In this document: piece by piece, positions 45,519 to 52,925 of the stretch | How positions within the stretch are numbered: the stretch's first letter is position 1 | Layout of the letters: every line of letters starts with the position of its first letter | Assembly: GCA_951812755.1 (NCBI GenBank) | Contig: OX638329.1 | Coordinates: 4,224,522 to 4,288,521 of the forward strand | Source of the DNA: an uncultured Latescibacterota bacterium | GTDB taxonomy: Bacteria; Latescibacterota; UBA2968 | Direction: 5' to 3' | DNA: 64,000 nucleotides | Made by a program: the position numbers and the translations under genes | Notes under the pieces: generated by a model | Told to the model about the DNA's origin: nothing | The model's database searches: none | Seen by the model: only the letters and a program-made list of their open reading frames with translations

Positions 45519-45588
45519 TCACTTCAAAGTGTGTTGAAACGCCGCTTTATAGACCCACGCTTGTATATCACCTGGCGGATTTGTAGAG
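45519..45588 (-). pseudogene. Truncated HEPN-domain toxin, N-terminal end only
   Basis: Just after the MNT gene a frame reads 'NPPGDIQAWVYKAAFQHTLK' then stop. This resembles the N-terminus of HEPN proteins, for example 'PPDDPREWLNRARSNLALA' in the intact gene at 52103-52495. The rest of the HEPN domain is absent. The second copy is at 51386-51455. Confidence 0.5.
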
Positions 45589-45906
45589 GGTGCGTCCAAG
45601 TTTGAAAATTTCCTCGAGAAATGGATCAAAGTTTTGCAGATGGGTTTGAATTTCTTCAGGTGTACGCACGACAATATCCATCGCAACGTATTTGGGACGA
45701 CAAATGCGAGCAATTGCGGCACTTCGCGCTGTTGGACGCAAATCTGTATCCATAATGACGAGCAAATCTAAATCGCTATTGGTCTTTGGCTCGCCATAAG
45801 CATAAGAGCCGAAGAGGATGATCTGATCTGGATGAAAGTGTTCGACAATTTTATTTGCGATCTCATTCAAAAGCGATTCTGTAATTTTTTGTTCTTTCGC
45901 ACTCAT
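45568..45906 (-). CDS. MNT-type nucleotidyltransferase antitoxin, copy A
   Basis: 112 aa. 'QIILFGSYAYGEPKTNSDLDLLVIM' carries the GSx(10)DxD nucleotidyltransferase motif, and 'YVAMDIVVRTPEEIQ' the third acidic strand. Such proteins normally pair with a HEPN toxin encoded next to them and, where studied, modify and neutralise it. Here the HEPN partner is reduced to about 20 residues. It differs from copy B at four residues (for example 'KTNSDLD' against 'KTDSDLD'). Confidence 0.85.
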   Translation of the reverse strand: MSAKEQKITESLLNEIANKIVEHFHPDQIILFGSYAYGEPKTNSDLDLLVIMDTDLRPTARSAAIARICRPKYVAMDIVVRTPEEIQTHLQNFDPFLEEIFKLGRTLYKSAR

Positions 45907-45967
45907 CTGAGTATTTCCTAAAATGCGCTGTCGAACCGGGCGAATCGCCCATCCGCTTTTTGTATAT

Positions 45968-46036
45968 AATGATAAATGCCTATTTGCAATTTACTTGAAA
46001 AAACAGGGACTTGCAATGGCATTTTGGCGTATAATG
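45968..46036 (+). repeat. Dispersed repeat, copy 2
   Basis: It carries ATTTGCAATTTACTTG, AAAAAACAGGGAC and TTGCAATGGC and ends near GTATAATGCAGG. It sits upstream of MNT copy A on that gene's strand. Confidence 0.7.
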
Positions 46037-46120
46037 CAGGCGTTTTTGGAGGTGTTCCTGACAAAATACGAATTATGTCTATATCTTTTTCTGCCTGGAA
46101 TCCCGATAAATCGGGTATCT

Positions 46121-46375
46121 TCACGGCCCTTGTATCCCCAGGCGAATGAGGATCAAAGCCACCGTCAGCGCAATGCCGTTGACACCGAGCGTCGCATAGA
46201 CCGCGAAAATGGCGATCATCGCTAGCGCAGAGAGACTGAGAAAACGCTGAAAGTGCTCCCGAACCACATTGTCTCTGGATCCGAAGACATCGAGGACGTC
46301 GGGTGTGGGATGGGTTTCTGGCGGGACTGTACGGGACGGTACTGCTGGACGGGTTACGAGTGACTGGTGAACCAT
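46121..46375 (-). CDS. Small membrane protein, hypothetical
   Basis: 84 aa. AGGAGGG lies 9 bases before the ATG at 46375. The first ~45 residues are polar ('THPTPDVLDVFGSRDNVVREHFQRF'). They are followed by one long or two short membrane segments ('FLSLSALAMIAIFAVYATLGVNGIALTVALILIRLG'). I do not recognise it. Confidence 0.55.
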   Translation of the reverse strand: MVHQSLVTRPAVPSRTVPPETHPTPDVLDVFGSRDNVVREHFQRFLSLSALAMIAIFAVYATLGVNGIALTVALILIRLGIQGP

Positions 46376-46553
46376 GGGAATACCCTCCTGTGTGGGTTGG
46401 AACTGAAAATTTTGATCTCGTGCCCTTTAAATAGTGCAAAAAGCGTGCCAAAATTTTCCCAAAATCCCGTAACTGCTTGCAGGAGAGCGTGTTTTTAAAA
46501 AATGTCCTGAAGAACACAGGGCATTTAAGAATCTCCAAAATTTTAAAACATGT

Positions 46554-46719
46554 TTACGAATGGTTCAATGAAACGCCCTGGGCTACCACGCAAACATCAT
46601 CCTTGGCTGCTTTGGCCGCATATAATTTGGCAACCGCATCTAAAACGGGTCAAGCCCACCATCTCTACCTCAGCACGCGCTTCTTCAGCGTCTCTCTGCG
46701 ATGTAGATTCGGAACGCAT
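46554..46719 (-). pseudogene. Small gene broken by a frameshift
   Basis: A strong site (AAAGGGGGG) precedes an ATG at 46719 reading 'MRSESTSQRDAEEARAEVEM'. After a frame change near 46640 the sequence continues as 'DAVAKLYAAKAAKDDVCVVA' and ends '...GVSLNHS' at 46554. Together these would make a helical protein of about 55 residues. The + strand reading of the same stretch (46477-46734) looks less natural. The rest of the 46376-46800 gap holds only the terminator below. Confidence 0.35.
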
Positions 46720-46746
46720 AAGGCCCCCCTTTAGGCGGGAAAGACA

Positions 46747-46786
46747 CCCCCAAATAGTAGGGTCAGTACTATTCGGGGGTTTTTTA
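46747..46786 (+). terminator. Rho-independent terminator
   Basis: CCCCCAAATAGTA (46747-46759) pairs with TACTATTCGGGGG (46767-46779) with one mismatch and is followed by TTTTTT. The T-run is on the + strand, although recognisable genes around it are on the minus strand. This suggests a lost or unnoticed + strand transcript. Confidence 0.8.
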
Positions 46787-46801
46787 TTTCTCTTTGGCCT
46801 G

Positions 46802-47752
46802 TCAAGGGTTTGTAGCTTCGATTTTAACCTCTGCCGGTGGTTTCACTAACTCGCTATTACATTTCGGGCATATCTGGGCATCTTTGTGAATGTGTGATTG
46901 GCACTTAGGACATTTCGGACCGGATAAAAATAATGCGGGTATTACAGCTATGGGGCCAAATAGCAATCCCCATAAGAACCACAAACCCGGTCTATTGCCA
47001 CCCTTTTCATTGCATATAAACAGAGCAATAACACCGCAGATTAAAGCAAGTATGAAATAGAATATTTCAGAGATAATTTCAGAGCCGATGTTTTCATAGC
47101 TGCCAGTCGTTTCGTTGGTGCTATAATCACCTTGGTTGGAATCTGCAGAGGGTAAATTAGGGTTTGTATAAGTAAAATTTGGTAAATCGGTCACCCCCAT
47201 ATAAGTCACCTCAATATCGCCTTTGGCATATTTACCGGTCAAATTGAATTTTATCGATACAAACGTTCTCTTATTTGGTGTATTCCAGGAGGTACTTAGG
47301 AAATGAGATAACCCCAGAACGCCCAATTCAGTATCTTCTGGCAGCCCATAGGCGTGATGTAATCCTTTTTTTCTTGAGTCGTATTCACTTGCTGGTGTAC
47401 CGTAGGTCTTATATAATTCATTCTTTATTGCATCGTAGATTTGTTTGTTTTTATATTTCGTATCCTCATATTTCCACTTATAAGTGGCCATCTTTAATCT
47501 ATTTTCTACGTTAGAAAATGCATAGATTAATTCACAATCAACACCAAATAACTGTCCTTTATATTCTAATACGGGACCCAGCGGGGACTTATAATCTCTA
47601 CGGTGGTCAAATGTCCATTCGCTGCCTGTTTCGGATGCTTTAACTTCGACCTCGGTCATGCCCCATCTGGTCTTTCTAAAATCAAAATCTTCTTGCCCGT
47701 AACTTTGACTAAAAAATAAACAAATAACAAATATAAAACGTAGAATTCTCAT
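46802..47752 (-). CDS. Exported/membrane protein with C-terminal zinc ribbon, unknown function
   Basis: 316 aa. The N-terminal signal peptide is 'MRILRFIFVICLFFSQSYG'. A periplasmic-type domain (about 20-205) begins 'FDFRKTRWGMTEVEVKASE', a pattern seen in proteins with 'W.mt.aEV'. Two membrane segments follow at about 228-247 ('SEIFYFILALICGVIALFIC') and 258-278 ('WFLWGLLFGPIAVIPALFL'). The protein ends in a zinc ribbon 'CPKCQSHIHKDAQICPKC'. Composition is more A+T-rich than the catabolic operons, which suggests a different origin. No partner gene is evident. Confidence 0.65.
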   Translation of the reverse strand: MRILRFIFVICLFFSQSYGQEDFDFRKTRWGMTEVEVKASETGSEWTFDHRRDYKSPLGPVLEYKGQLFGVDCELIYAFSNVENRLKMATYKWKYEDTKYKNKQIYDAIKNELYKTYGTPASEYDSRKKGLHHAYGLPEDTELGVLGLSHFLSTSWNTPNKRTFVSIKFNLTGKYAKGDIEVTYMGVTDLPNFTYTNPNLPSADSNQGDYSTNETTGSYENIGSEIISEIFYFILALICGVIALFICNEKGGNRPGLWFLWGLLFGPIAVIPALFLSGPKCPKCQSHIHKDAQICPKCNSELVKPPAEVKIEATNP

Positions 47753-47835
47753 ATCTTTTTCCTTTGCGGAATTGTGTATTATATACTCCGAAATTTCCCA
47801 AACTGGTATTATTTTTTTAAATCTCCTAATTTTGG

Positions 47836-47866
47836 CTGAGATAGGTTCCTTACAAACCTATCTCAG
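47836..47866. repeat. Perfect 12-bp inverted repeat
   Basis: CTGAGATAGGTT (47836-47847) and AACCTATCTCAG (47855-47866) are separated by 7 bases. No T-run follows on either strand. The rest of the 47753-47944 gap shows only A+T-rich sequence and no gene. Confidence 0.6.
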
Positions 47867-47944
47867 AATCACCGGATCCGCGTTTTTCTACGCGCGAAGG
47901 CATCCAACTCCTGATGGTCAATGTTCTCTTCATTGCGTCGCGCC

Positions 47945-48235
47945 TCACCCTTTATCAATTTCACGGCATTTTAAGTAACCTGCCCTAATTGATCCAGCTT
48001 CAACTGCTTGCTCAACAGTCAATGTCCTGGCGATTCTCATAGAACGTCGGGCCGGTATTATGGGATTAATTCCACAATCATCAGTAACAAAATCTTCCCA
48101 CTCTCCGTAGCGCGCGACTGCTTTGGCCTTGTTAAGTACAGTACCGAATTTATGTACAAGTTTCATATTTGGTTGCTGATTATTGTTTATTCTTTTATAT
48201 AATTTCTTAATTTTTTGAGTATATGTGTCCAACAT
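47945..48235 (-). CDS. DUF3102-like small protein
   Basis: 96 aa. 'VLNKAKAVARYGEWEDFVTDDCGINPIIPARRSMRIARTLTVEQA' follows the DUF3102 pattern ('..L..AK..v.HGeW..W....f....rtAqryMrla'). Such proteins are found on phages and mobile elements. A dispersed T-rich leader and the IS256 remnant lie just upstream. It may be a decayed or stand-alone cargo gene. Confidence 0.45.
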   Translation of the reverse strand: MLDTYTQKIKKLYKRINNNQQPNMKLVHKFGTVLNKAKAVARYGEWEDFVTDDCGINPIIPARRSMRIARTLTVEQAVEAGSIRAGYLKCREIDKG

Positions 48236-48249
48236 GTCACCCTCCTATG

Positions 48250-48588
48250 GGTTAAGTCCAAAGAGTTCTGTAAAAAGGTAGCCCCGTGATAGGGGTCAGA
48301 GATTTTGTTTCAAATCCGTCATGTCCAGATAGCGTCTGCCTGCGATCCACTCTTCAGACCATTCCATATACAAGGCCCCTATGAGGCGTTCACAGGCTTG
48401 CTCGTTGGGGAAAATCTGGATCACATCGGCACGTCTTTTGATCTCTCGATTGAGTCTTTCCAAACTGTTGGTGGTACGGATGCGTTTGCGATGTTTTTGG
48501 GGATAGTCGAAACAGGTCAGGCAATGCGCTACATCGCGGTCGAGTTTGTCCACGAGTTTGGGCAGGACATTTTCGCATTCATACACTG
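48250..48588 (-). mobile_element. IS256-family remnant with transposase C-terminus
   Basis: The minus-strand frame 48296-48586 reads 'VAHCLTCFDYPQKHRKRIRT', then 'TNSLERLNREIKRRADVIQI' and 'FPNEQACERLIGALYMEWSE', ending 'RYLDMTDLKQNL'. This is the C-terminal third of an IS256 transposase. The outer end (GGTTAAGTCCAAAGAG then TTCTGTAAAAAGGTAG, 48252-48283) matches the remnant at 7100-7150. The upstream two thirds of the transposase are gone, so the element is dead. Confidence 0.8.
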
Positions 48589-48611
48589 AGCATTTTCTAA
48601 TTTCTCACGTC

Positions 48612-50159
48612 TCACGCACATGCCACTTCGAAGGCCGTGATATTGCGGGTATCCTTGCTGAACTCTACCCCGATCAGATATATCGGCTGATCCAGACCCC
48701 GATATTTGTCTGCGTATCCCTTTTCCTGTAACTGCGCCATCGCAGCTCCCTCAGACGCCAACTCTATCACCTTGAACTCGAACAGGTAGATGTTATCGTT
48801 GAAGTGTACAGACATATCCACACGTCCATGGCTGCTGCTATCCTCTACTGTGATATTGAGTCCCAGTCCCGCGAAATAGGAATAGAACACGCTGGCATAG
48901 TAGCCCTCAAAATTGGCGATGTCGTTGTTGGTGTACCACTCATAGGGAATACTGGCAAAGAAGGCGTGGAATAAGGTCTCGAGACCGGTGAAGTCGTTGA
49001 TCAGCAACAGATCATACAAACGGGCACTGTGCTCAACGCGGCGCGACGAGTGTCCAATCAGGTGATTCAGCAGACTCTCGTTCAAGCTCTGCCGAACTTC
49101 CCGGTTCGGGTAGCCCAGGCGATAGAAGAAATTGCCGCCGAGGTTTTCTGTTTCTGTGATGGTGAGATAACCAGTCTGAAACAAGAGGGTTTCGGTTGCT
49201 ATGTGGTCAAGGTCAACGGTCGATAAGAGTCCATCGGTACCCAGCATATTGTCCAAAGCTATGGAACTTACGCCCCGGTCCAGTAATATCTCGATAAGAA
49301 AGGTCGGCGTACCAGTCTCGAACCCGTAGGCACCGAACTCGCGGCTGTCGAAGAGCATGAGAATATCGAAGGGATTATAGACCTTCTCCTCTCCTCGCCA
49401 GCTATAGCCGTTGTACCAGTTGCGAATCTCCTCTCGATCCAGGCCGGGAAGCTCGGGCGCGAACACAGTGTCCAGATCCGCATCGGTATAGCCGCAAATA
49501 GCCGAGTAGCGCGTATCCAGCGTGATATTGATCAAGTTGTTGAGGCCAGAGAAGATGCTCGCTTTGGAGAATTGGCTGACGCCCGTGAGGAAAGTGAAGT
49601 GAATGTGTGCGTCGCAGTCTTTAGTGGTGGCGTACAGGCTGTGCAAAAAGTCGCGATTGGCCCGGGCGACTTCGGGCACCGCCAGCGCGTCCAGGATCGG
49701 CTTGTCATTTTCATCAACCAGTAGCACAACGCGCTGCCCACTGCGCTCGTGGAGAACTTTCATCAAGTGGTGCAAGCGGGCTGATGCGTTTTCGTCGCGC
49801 GGGCTGACCTTTGCTTCGTTTTCCAGGGCGTCCAATTGCACCGCCACTTCCTTCCGCAAGTCGTCCGGCCCCTGATAGTTCCCACTGCTGAAGTCGAATC
49901 GCAGGACGGGATAGCGAACAGACCAGTCCCAGTGGTCGTGGATGTACAGCCCCTCGAACAGCGGTTCATTGCCCTCAAACAGTTCCTTCAGCGTGTCCAA
50001 AAACAGGCTTTTGCCAAAGTGCCGTGGACGCGATAAAAAGTAGTGCTTACCTTCGTCTATCAGTCGCCGCATGTGAGCCGTTTTATCGACATAGTAACAG
50101 TTTTCCTCTCGTATCTCGCGGAAGGTCTGAATACCAATGGGCAGTCTGCGTTTGGTCAT
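48612..50159 (-). CDS. AAA-ATPase-like protein with C-terminal PD-(D/E)XK nuclease domain
   Basis: 515 aa from ATG 50159. 'RLPIGIQTFREIREENCYYVDKTAHMRRLIDEGKHYFLSRPRHFGKSLFLDTL' is the AAA-ATPase-like N-terminus with the P-loop variant RPRHFGKS. 'RVVLLVDENDKPILDAL' is the Walker B region (the usual family reading is 'vDEYD'). The C-terminal 'DSSSHGRVDMSVHFNDNIYLFEFKV' holds the D...ExK nuclease motif. Such proteins are very common in Bacteroidetes-like and uncultured genomes, often repeated, with unclear function. The ATG has no good ribosome-binding site. Dispersed repeat copy 3 starts inside its 5' end. Confidence 0.88.
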   Translation of the reverse strand: MTKRRLPIGIQTFREIREENCYYVDKTAHMRRLIDEGKHYFLSRPRHFGKSLFLDTLKELFEGNEPLFEGLYIHDHWDWSVRYPVLRFDFSSGNYQGPDDLRKEVAVQLDALENEAKVSPRDENASARLHHLMKVLHERSGQRVVLLVDENDKPILDALAVPEVARANRDFLHSLYATTKDCDAHIHFTFLTGVSQFSKASIFSGLNNLINITLDTRYSAICGYTDADLDTVFAPELPGLDREEIRNWYNGYSWRGEEKVYNPFDILMLFDSREFGAYGFETGTPTFLIEILLDRGVSSIALDNMLGTDGLLSTVDLDHIATETLLFQTGYLTITETENLGGNFFYRLGYPNREVRQSLNESLLNHLIGHSSRRVEHSARLYDLLLINDFTGLETLFHAFFASIPYEWYTNNDIANFEGYYASVFYSYFAGLGLNITVEDSSSHGRVDMSVHFNDNIYLFEFKVIELASEGAAMAQLQEKGYADKYRGLDQPIYLIGVEFSKDTRNITAFEVACA

Positions 50160-50262
50160 ATTATGCACTTTTTTCTTTCTATATTTGCAATTATCTGCAA
50201 TTTACTCGAAAAAACAGGGGTTTGCAATGGCTTTTGGGCGTATAAAGATTATTATACGTCAG
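50154..50262 (+). repeat. Dispersed repeat, copy 3
   Basis: It contains CATATTATGCAC, TTGCAATTATCTGCAA, TTTACTCG, AAAAAACAGGGG, TTTGCAATGGC and TATAAAG. It is closest to copy 1 but with an extra TTATCTGCAA insert. It overlaps the start of the AAA-ATPase-like gene. Confidence 0.7.
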
Positions 50263-50272
50263 ATTTTGACCC

Positions 50273-50839
50273 TCAGAATATTTCTCTTACAATGGTGTTC
50301 AAGTTGTAATTCGGCAGGTCGAGTACCACATAAGATGGCAGGTTCAATTGTTGCCAGAGGTCGAAGCCATTTGTCCGGGTTTTTTGGGCGACAAATAAAG
50401 AGATGACGGTACCGTGGGTGGCGATGGCTATGGTTTTGCGAGAATGTATTTTCACTGCTTTTTCAACGGCTCGGGTGAAACGCAGACGGGCCTGATGTGC
50501 CGTTTCATTGCCAAAGATCAGGTCGTTGGGGCGTGCAAAGAAGGTTTTTACGGTGGTGTGCCATGTTTCCTGGGGGATAAAGGGGACGCCTTTGCGGTCG
50601 TGTTCGTGAAGATTGGGTGCTGATGTATAGAGGATCTGAAGGTGTTCGGCTACGAGTTGACCTGTTTCGCGGGCTTTGGGTTCTTCGCTTGTGATGAGAA
50701 GGTCTGGTTTATAGGGACGCAACGCTTTGGCGAGAGGGGTGCAACTTGCGCGTCCACTGTCCGATAGTTGCCAGTCTCGGGCGGATTTTGTTTCGTCGAT
50801 TTGAGGCATTGCGTGTTTTATTAAGATGAGATAGTTCAT
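50273..50839 (-). CDS. Histidine-phosphatase-family protein (phosphoglycerate-mutase-like)
   Basis: 188 aa. ATG 50839 is chosen because GGAG lies 8 bases before it and the family domain starts there. The opening 'MNYLILIKHAMPQ' corresponds to the usual '..LiRHG.' with Lys-His-Ala instead of Arg-His-Gly. The later 'TIAIATHGTVISLFV' supplies the second His, and 'SEEPKARETGQLVAEHL' and 'ETAHQARLRFTRAV' the Arg/Glu positions. Replacement of the first Arg is unusual, since it normally binds phosphate, so activity may be altered. It lies inside the toxin-antitoxin zone without an obvious link. Confidence 0.82.
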   Translation of the reverse strand: MNYLILIKHAMPQIDETKSARDWQLSDSGRASCTPLAKALRPYKPDLLITSEEPKARETGQLVAEHLQILYTSAPNLHEHDRKGVPFIPQETWHTTVKTFFARPNDLIFGNETAHQARLRFTRAVEKAVKIHSRKTIAIATHGTVISLFVAQKTRTNGFDLWQQLNLPSYVVLDLPNYNLNTIVREIF

Positions 50840-50872
50840 AAGAGTGCTCCAGTTATGTGTTGGCTTATATGA

Positions 50873-51093
50873 CTTAGACTGAGCGGTGAACACGGTCGTA
50901 TCATTACAGTGCCTGATACTGCTCAAACGAGAGCAAAAGTCGGTCTTTCTCAATCTCAGTTTGCCCATTGATGGGTGTATCTGTTCGCACATTGCAAGAT
51001 TGGGAGCAGGGTCGCCGTCGTCCATCGGGTGCTGCTCGGACACTACTGATGATCGCAGACAAAAATCCTCAAGCGATATTGGATGTAATGTGA
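50873..51093 (+). pseudogene. HigA/NadS-like antitoxin broken by a 1-bp frameshift
   Basis: Reading starts after a stop, 'LRLSGEHGRIITVPDTAQTR' then 'AKVGLSQSQFAH', and hits TGA at about 50969. In the next frame it continues 'MGVSVRTLQDWEQGRRRPSG' then 'AARTLLMIADKNPQAILDVM'. Adding one T at GCCCATTGATG (giving CAT TTG ATG) would restore one helix-turn-helix antitoxin. The real start and the toxin are missing. Confidence 0.7.
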
Positions 51094-51191
51094 GAACCTG
51101 ATTGAGTTGATCCCCAATTGACGTGAGGGCATCGGTTTAAGAAAAAAGAACGAGTAGAGAATTATAATATTCTTTACCCGTTTTCTTTTTT

Positions 51192-51294
51192 CCAGACAGC
51201 GTCTGGCAAATCGGTTGTTGAGGGGATTGATCAAATTCTCCAGACACTGTTTGGAGAATTTCGCTGAGTTCTGATTTTTCAGACAGTGTCTGAA
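51192..51294. promoter_or_regulatory. Three CAGACA-n-TGTCTG palindromes, copy B
   Basis: Sites 1 and 3 are the same as in copy A. Site 2 reads CTCCAGACA-c-TGTTTGGAG, with one arm base changed, so symmetry there is slightly reduced. Confidence 0.6.
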
Positions 51295-51434
51295 GAATTT
51301 GCACAGGTGGATACGACTGGTAGAACAGATGTGCTCGCAATCCGCCAATTTGTTACTATGGAGTAGATACAGGCATCTCCGAGATTCACTTCAAAGTGTG
51401 TTGAAACGCTGCTTTATAGACCCACGCTTGTATA

Positions 51435-51773
51435 TCACCCGGCGGATTTGTAGAGGGTGCGTCCAAGTTTGAAAATTTCCTCGAGAAATGGATCAAAGTT
51501 TTGCAGATGGGTTTGAATTTCTTCAGGTGTACGCACGACAATATCCATCGCAACATATTTGGGACGACAAATGCGAGCAATTGCGGTACTTCGCGCTGTT
51601 GGACGCAAATCTGTATCCATAATGACGAGCAAATCTAAATCGCTATCGGTCTTTGGCTCGCCATAAGCATAAGAGCCGAAGAGGATAATCTGATCTGGAT
51701 GAAAGTGTTCGACAATTTTGTTTGCGATCTCATCCAAAAGCGACTCTGTAATTTTTTGTTCTTTCGCACTCAT
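51435..51773 (-). CDS. MNT-type nucleotidyltransferase antitoxin, copy B
   Basis: 112 aa, 'QIILFGSYAYGEPKTDSDLDLLVIM' with the GSx(10)DxD motif. It is nearly identical to copy A at 45568. As in copy A its HEPN partner is truncated to an N-terminal stub, so it is a solo antitoxin unless it serves the intact HEPN at 52103. Confidence 0.85.
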   Translation of the reverse strand: MSAKEQKITESLLDEIANKIVEHFHPDQIILFGSYAYGEPKTDSDLDLLVIMDTDLRPTARSTAIARICRPKYVAMDIVVRTPEEIQTHLQNFDPFLEEIFKLGRTLYKSAG

Positions 51774-51834
51774 CTGAGTATTTCCTAAAATGCGCTGTCG
51801 AACCGGGCGAATCGCCCATCCGCTTTTTGTATAT

Positions 51835-51912
51835 AATGATAAATGCCTATTTGCAATTTACTTGAAAAACAGGGACTTGCAATGGCGTTTTTGAATATAA
51901 CGATAATTATAC
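51835..51912 (+). repeat. Dispersed repeat, copy 4
   Basis: It contains ATTTGCAATTTACTTG, AAAAACAGGGAC and TTGCAATGGC, then degrades. It is one A shorter than copy 2. Confidence 0.7.
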
Positions 51913-51973
51913 TTAAAAATTAAGACCCGACAGACGACCACTCTTGAGTGGGCTTTTACTCGCCTCGAATACA

Positions 51974-52011
51974 ACACAAGCCCGCAGGTCTGCACCTACA
52001 GGCTCTTGTGT
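51974..52011 (+). other. Compound hairpin in the gap before the HEPN gene
   Basis: ACACAAG (51974-51980) pairs with CTTGTGT (52005-52011), with a second inner stem AGGT/ACCT. A T-rich stretch follows. It may end + strand transcription coming from the cassette. Nothing else recognisable lies between 51912 and 52103. Confidence 0.35.
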
Positions 52012-52102
52012 TTGATTGTTTGTAACAGCCGTTTCAATCATCGTTGTTTTGTCACAGCAATAGGGAAATCCTCTTCGGCGAGACGCTTGCATGCTTTGGG
52101 GA

Positions 52103-52495
52103 TCATATCTGCTCCTCAGCCCAGTGGACGACGGCTTCGGCTATCTCAATCGCTTTCGCGTACTCCTGTTCAGAAACCGGTTCGACCCTGGCAGGATAGC
52201 GTATAACCGTGGCATAATCGGTGAGATCCTCGGCTTGACGGACCAAATGGGGAATCGTCTCGCCAGTCTCTTCAAGTAGCAATAGAAGGCGGCTCAGGTC
52301 ATGTATATAGGGAAATTCAATGCCGCGCTGGATTAACAATGCCTTGATGGCCTTCTCGGCGGCCTGTTGAGCCTCAAAGCACAGTTCTTCCAGATAGACA
52401 TGGTGGATGCGACTCCTCGCCAGGGCAAGATTGCTACGGGCGCGATTCAACCACTCCCGCGGATCGTCTGGTGGAAAGCGTTCAGGCGGCCTCAT
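52103..52495 (-). CDS. HEPN-domain toxin of an MNT/HEPN pair
   Basis: 130 aa, all-helical. 'PPDDPREWLNRARSNLALARSR', 'LEELCFEAQQAAEKAIKALLIQRGIEFPYIHDLSRLLLLL' and 'YATVIRYPA' are the usual HEPN (COG2250-type) pattern, with the Arg and the His of 'RGIEFPYIHDL' in the position of the active-site R-x(4-7)-H motif. Such toxins act as RNases. The start overlaps the MNT gene by 14 bp, so the two are coupled. Confidence 0.85.
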   Translation of the reverse strand: MRPPERFPPDDPREWLNRARSNLALARSRIHHVYLEELCFEAQQAAEKAIKALLIQRGIEFPYIHDLSRLLLLLEETGETIPHLVRQAEDLTDYATVIRYPARVEPVSEQEYAKAIEIAEAVVHWAEEQI

Positions 52496-52832
52496 AAATC
52501 ACTCTTCCCTCCTGTAGCGCGGGCTTGATGATCAGCGCATGGCTGTCCTTGTAACGTTCTACATCCTCGGGCGTGACCACGATCACATCTACAGCCATCC
52601 TTATGCCATACAGCTTCCGGCGTATCTGCCTCGCCAGACTCCGCCGATGTACGCACGCCTTAACGATGAGCAAATCGACATCGCTATGGCGGTTCATGTC
52701 GCCTCGGGCGGCAGAGCCAAAAAGGATGATCTTTTCAGGATCAGCTACTTCCACAATACGACTGATGATGTCGGCCAGGATTGTTTGGTCCATCATCGTG
52801 CTGTCCTTTTTTATCTCCATTTGATCAGACAT
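52482..52832 (-). CDS. MNT-type nucleotidyltransferase antitoxin of an intact pair
   Basis: 116 aa. 'KIILFGSAARGDMNRHSDVDLLIV' gives GSx(10)DxD, and 'GIRMAVDVIVVTPEDVERY' the third strand. It is only distantly related to the solo copies A and B. It overlaps its HEPN partner, and the pair is the only complete one of the three in the window. Confidence 0.88.
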   Translation of the reverse strand: MSDQMEIKKDSTMMDQTILADIISRIVEVADPEKIILFGSAARGDMNRHSDVDLLIVKACVHRRSLARQIRRKLYGIRMAVDVIVVTPEDVERYKDSHALIIKPALQEGRVIYEAA

Positions 52833-52900
52833 GCAAGGTACCTCTTATTTCGTCTAAATCTCAAATTTAGTGCGACAATGATATATGGCATTGGGGGCGC

Positions 52901-52925
52901 ATCCATCCGATTGATGGATTTTTTT
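52901..52925 (+). terminator. Short hairpin with T-run
   Basis: ATCCATC (52901-52907) pairs with GATGGAT (52913-52919), followed by a run of T. It lies in the 270-bp gap between the MNT gene and the TIR-like gene. Its orientation would stop + strand transcription, while neighbours are on the minus strand. The gap otherwise shows short inverted repeats such as CTCAC/GTGAG and no gene. Confidence 0.4.

Larger units (their letters stand above)
45104..46024. repeat. Duplicated toxin-antitoxin cassette, copy A
   Basis: About 920 bp matches 50971-51890 at a constant offset of 5867 bp through 45906. It contains the end of a HigA-type antitoxin gene, a bidirectional terminator, three palindromes, a truncated HEPN gene, an MNT gene and dispersed repeat copy 2. 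The first ~85 bp are diverged by about 10 mismatches; the rest is nearly identical. Confidence 0.85.
50971..51890. repeat. Duplicated toxin-antitoxin cassette, copy B
   Basis: This is the second copy of 45104-46024. It holds the antitoxin end, bidirectional terminator (51140-51191), three palindromes (51192-51294), truncated HEPN (51386-51455), MNT gene and repeat copy 4. It differs from copy A by few substitutions and one missing A in the poly-A of the dispersed repeat. Confidence 0.85.

Noticed and set aside
46477-46734. 85-codon + strand ORF before the terminator
   Set aside because: Low-complexity composition and a TTG start without a site; the opposite strand gives a more protein-like, though frameshifted, reading.
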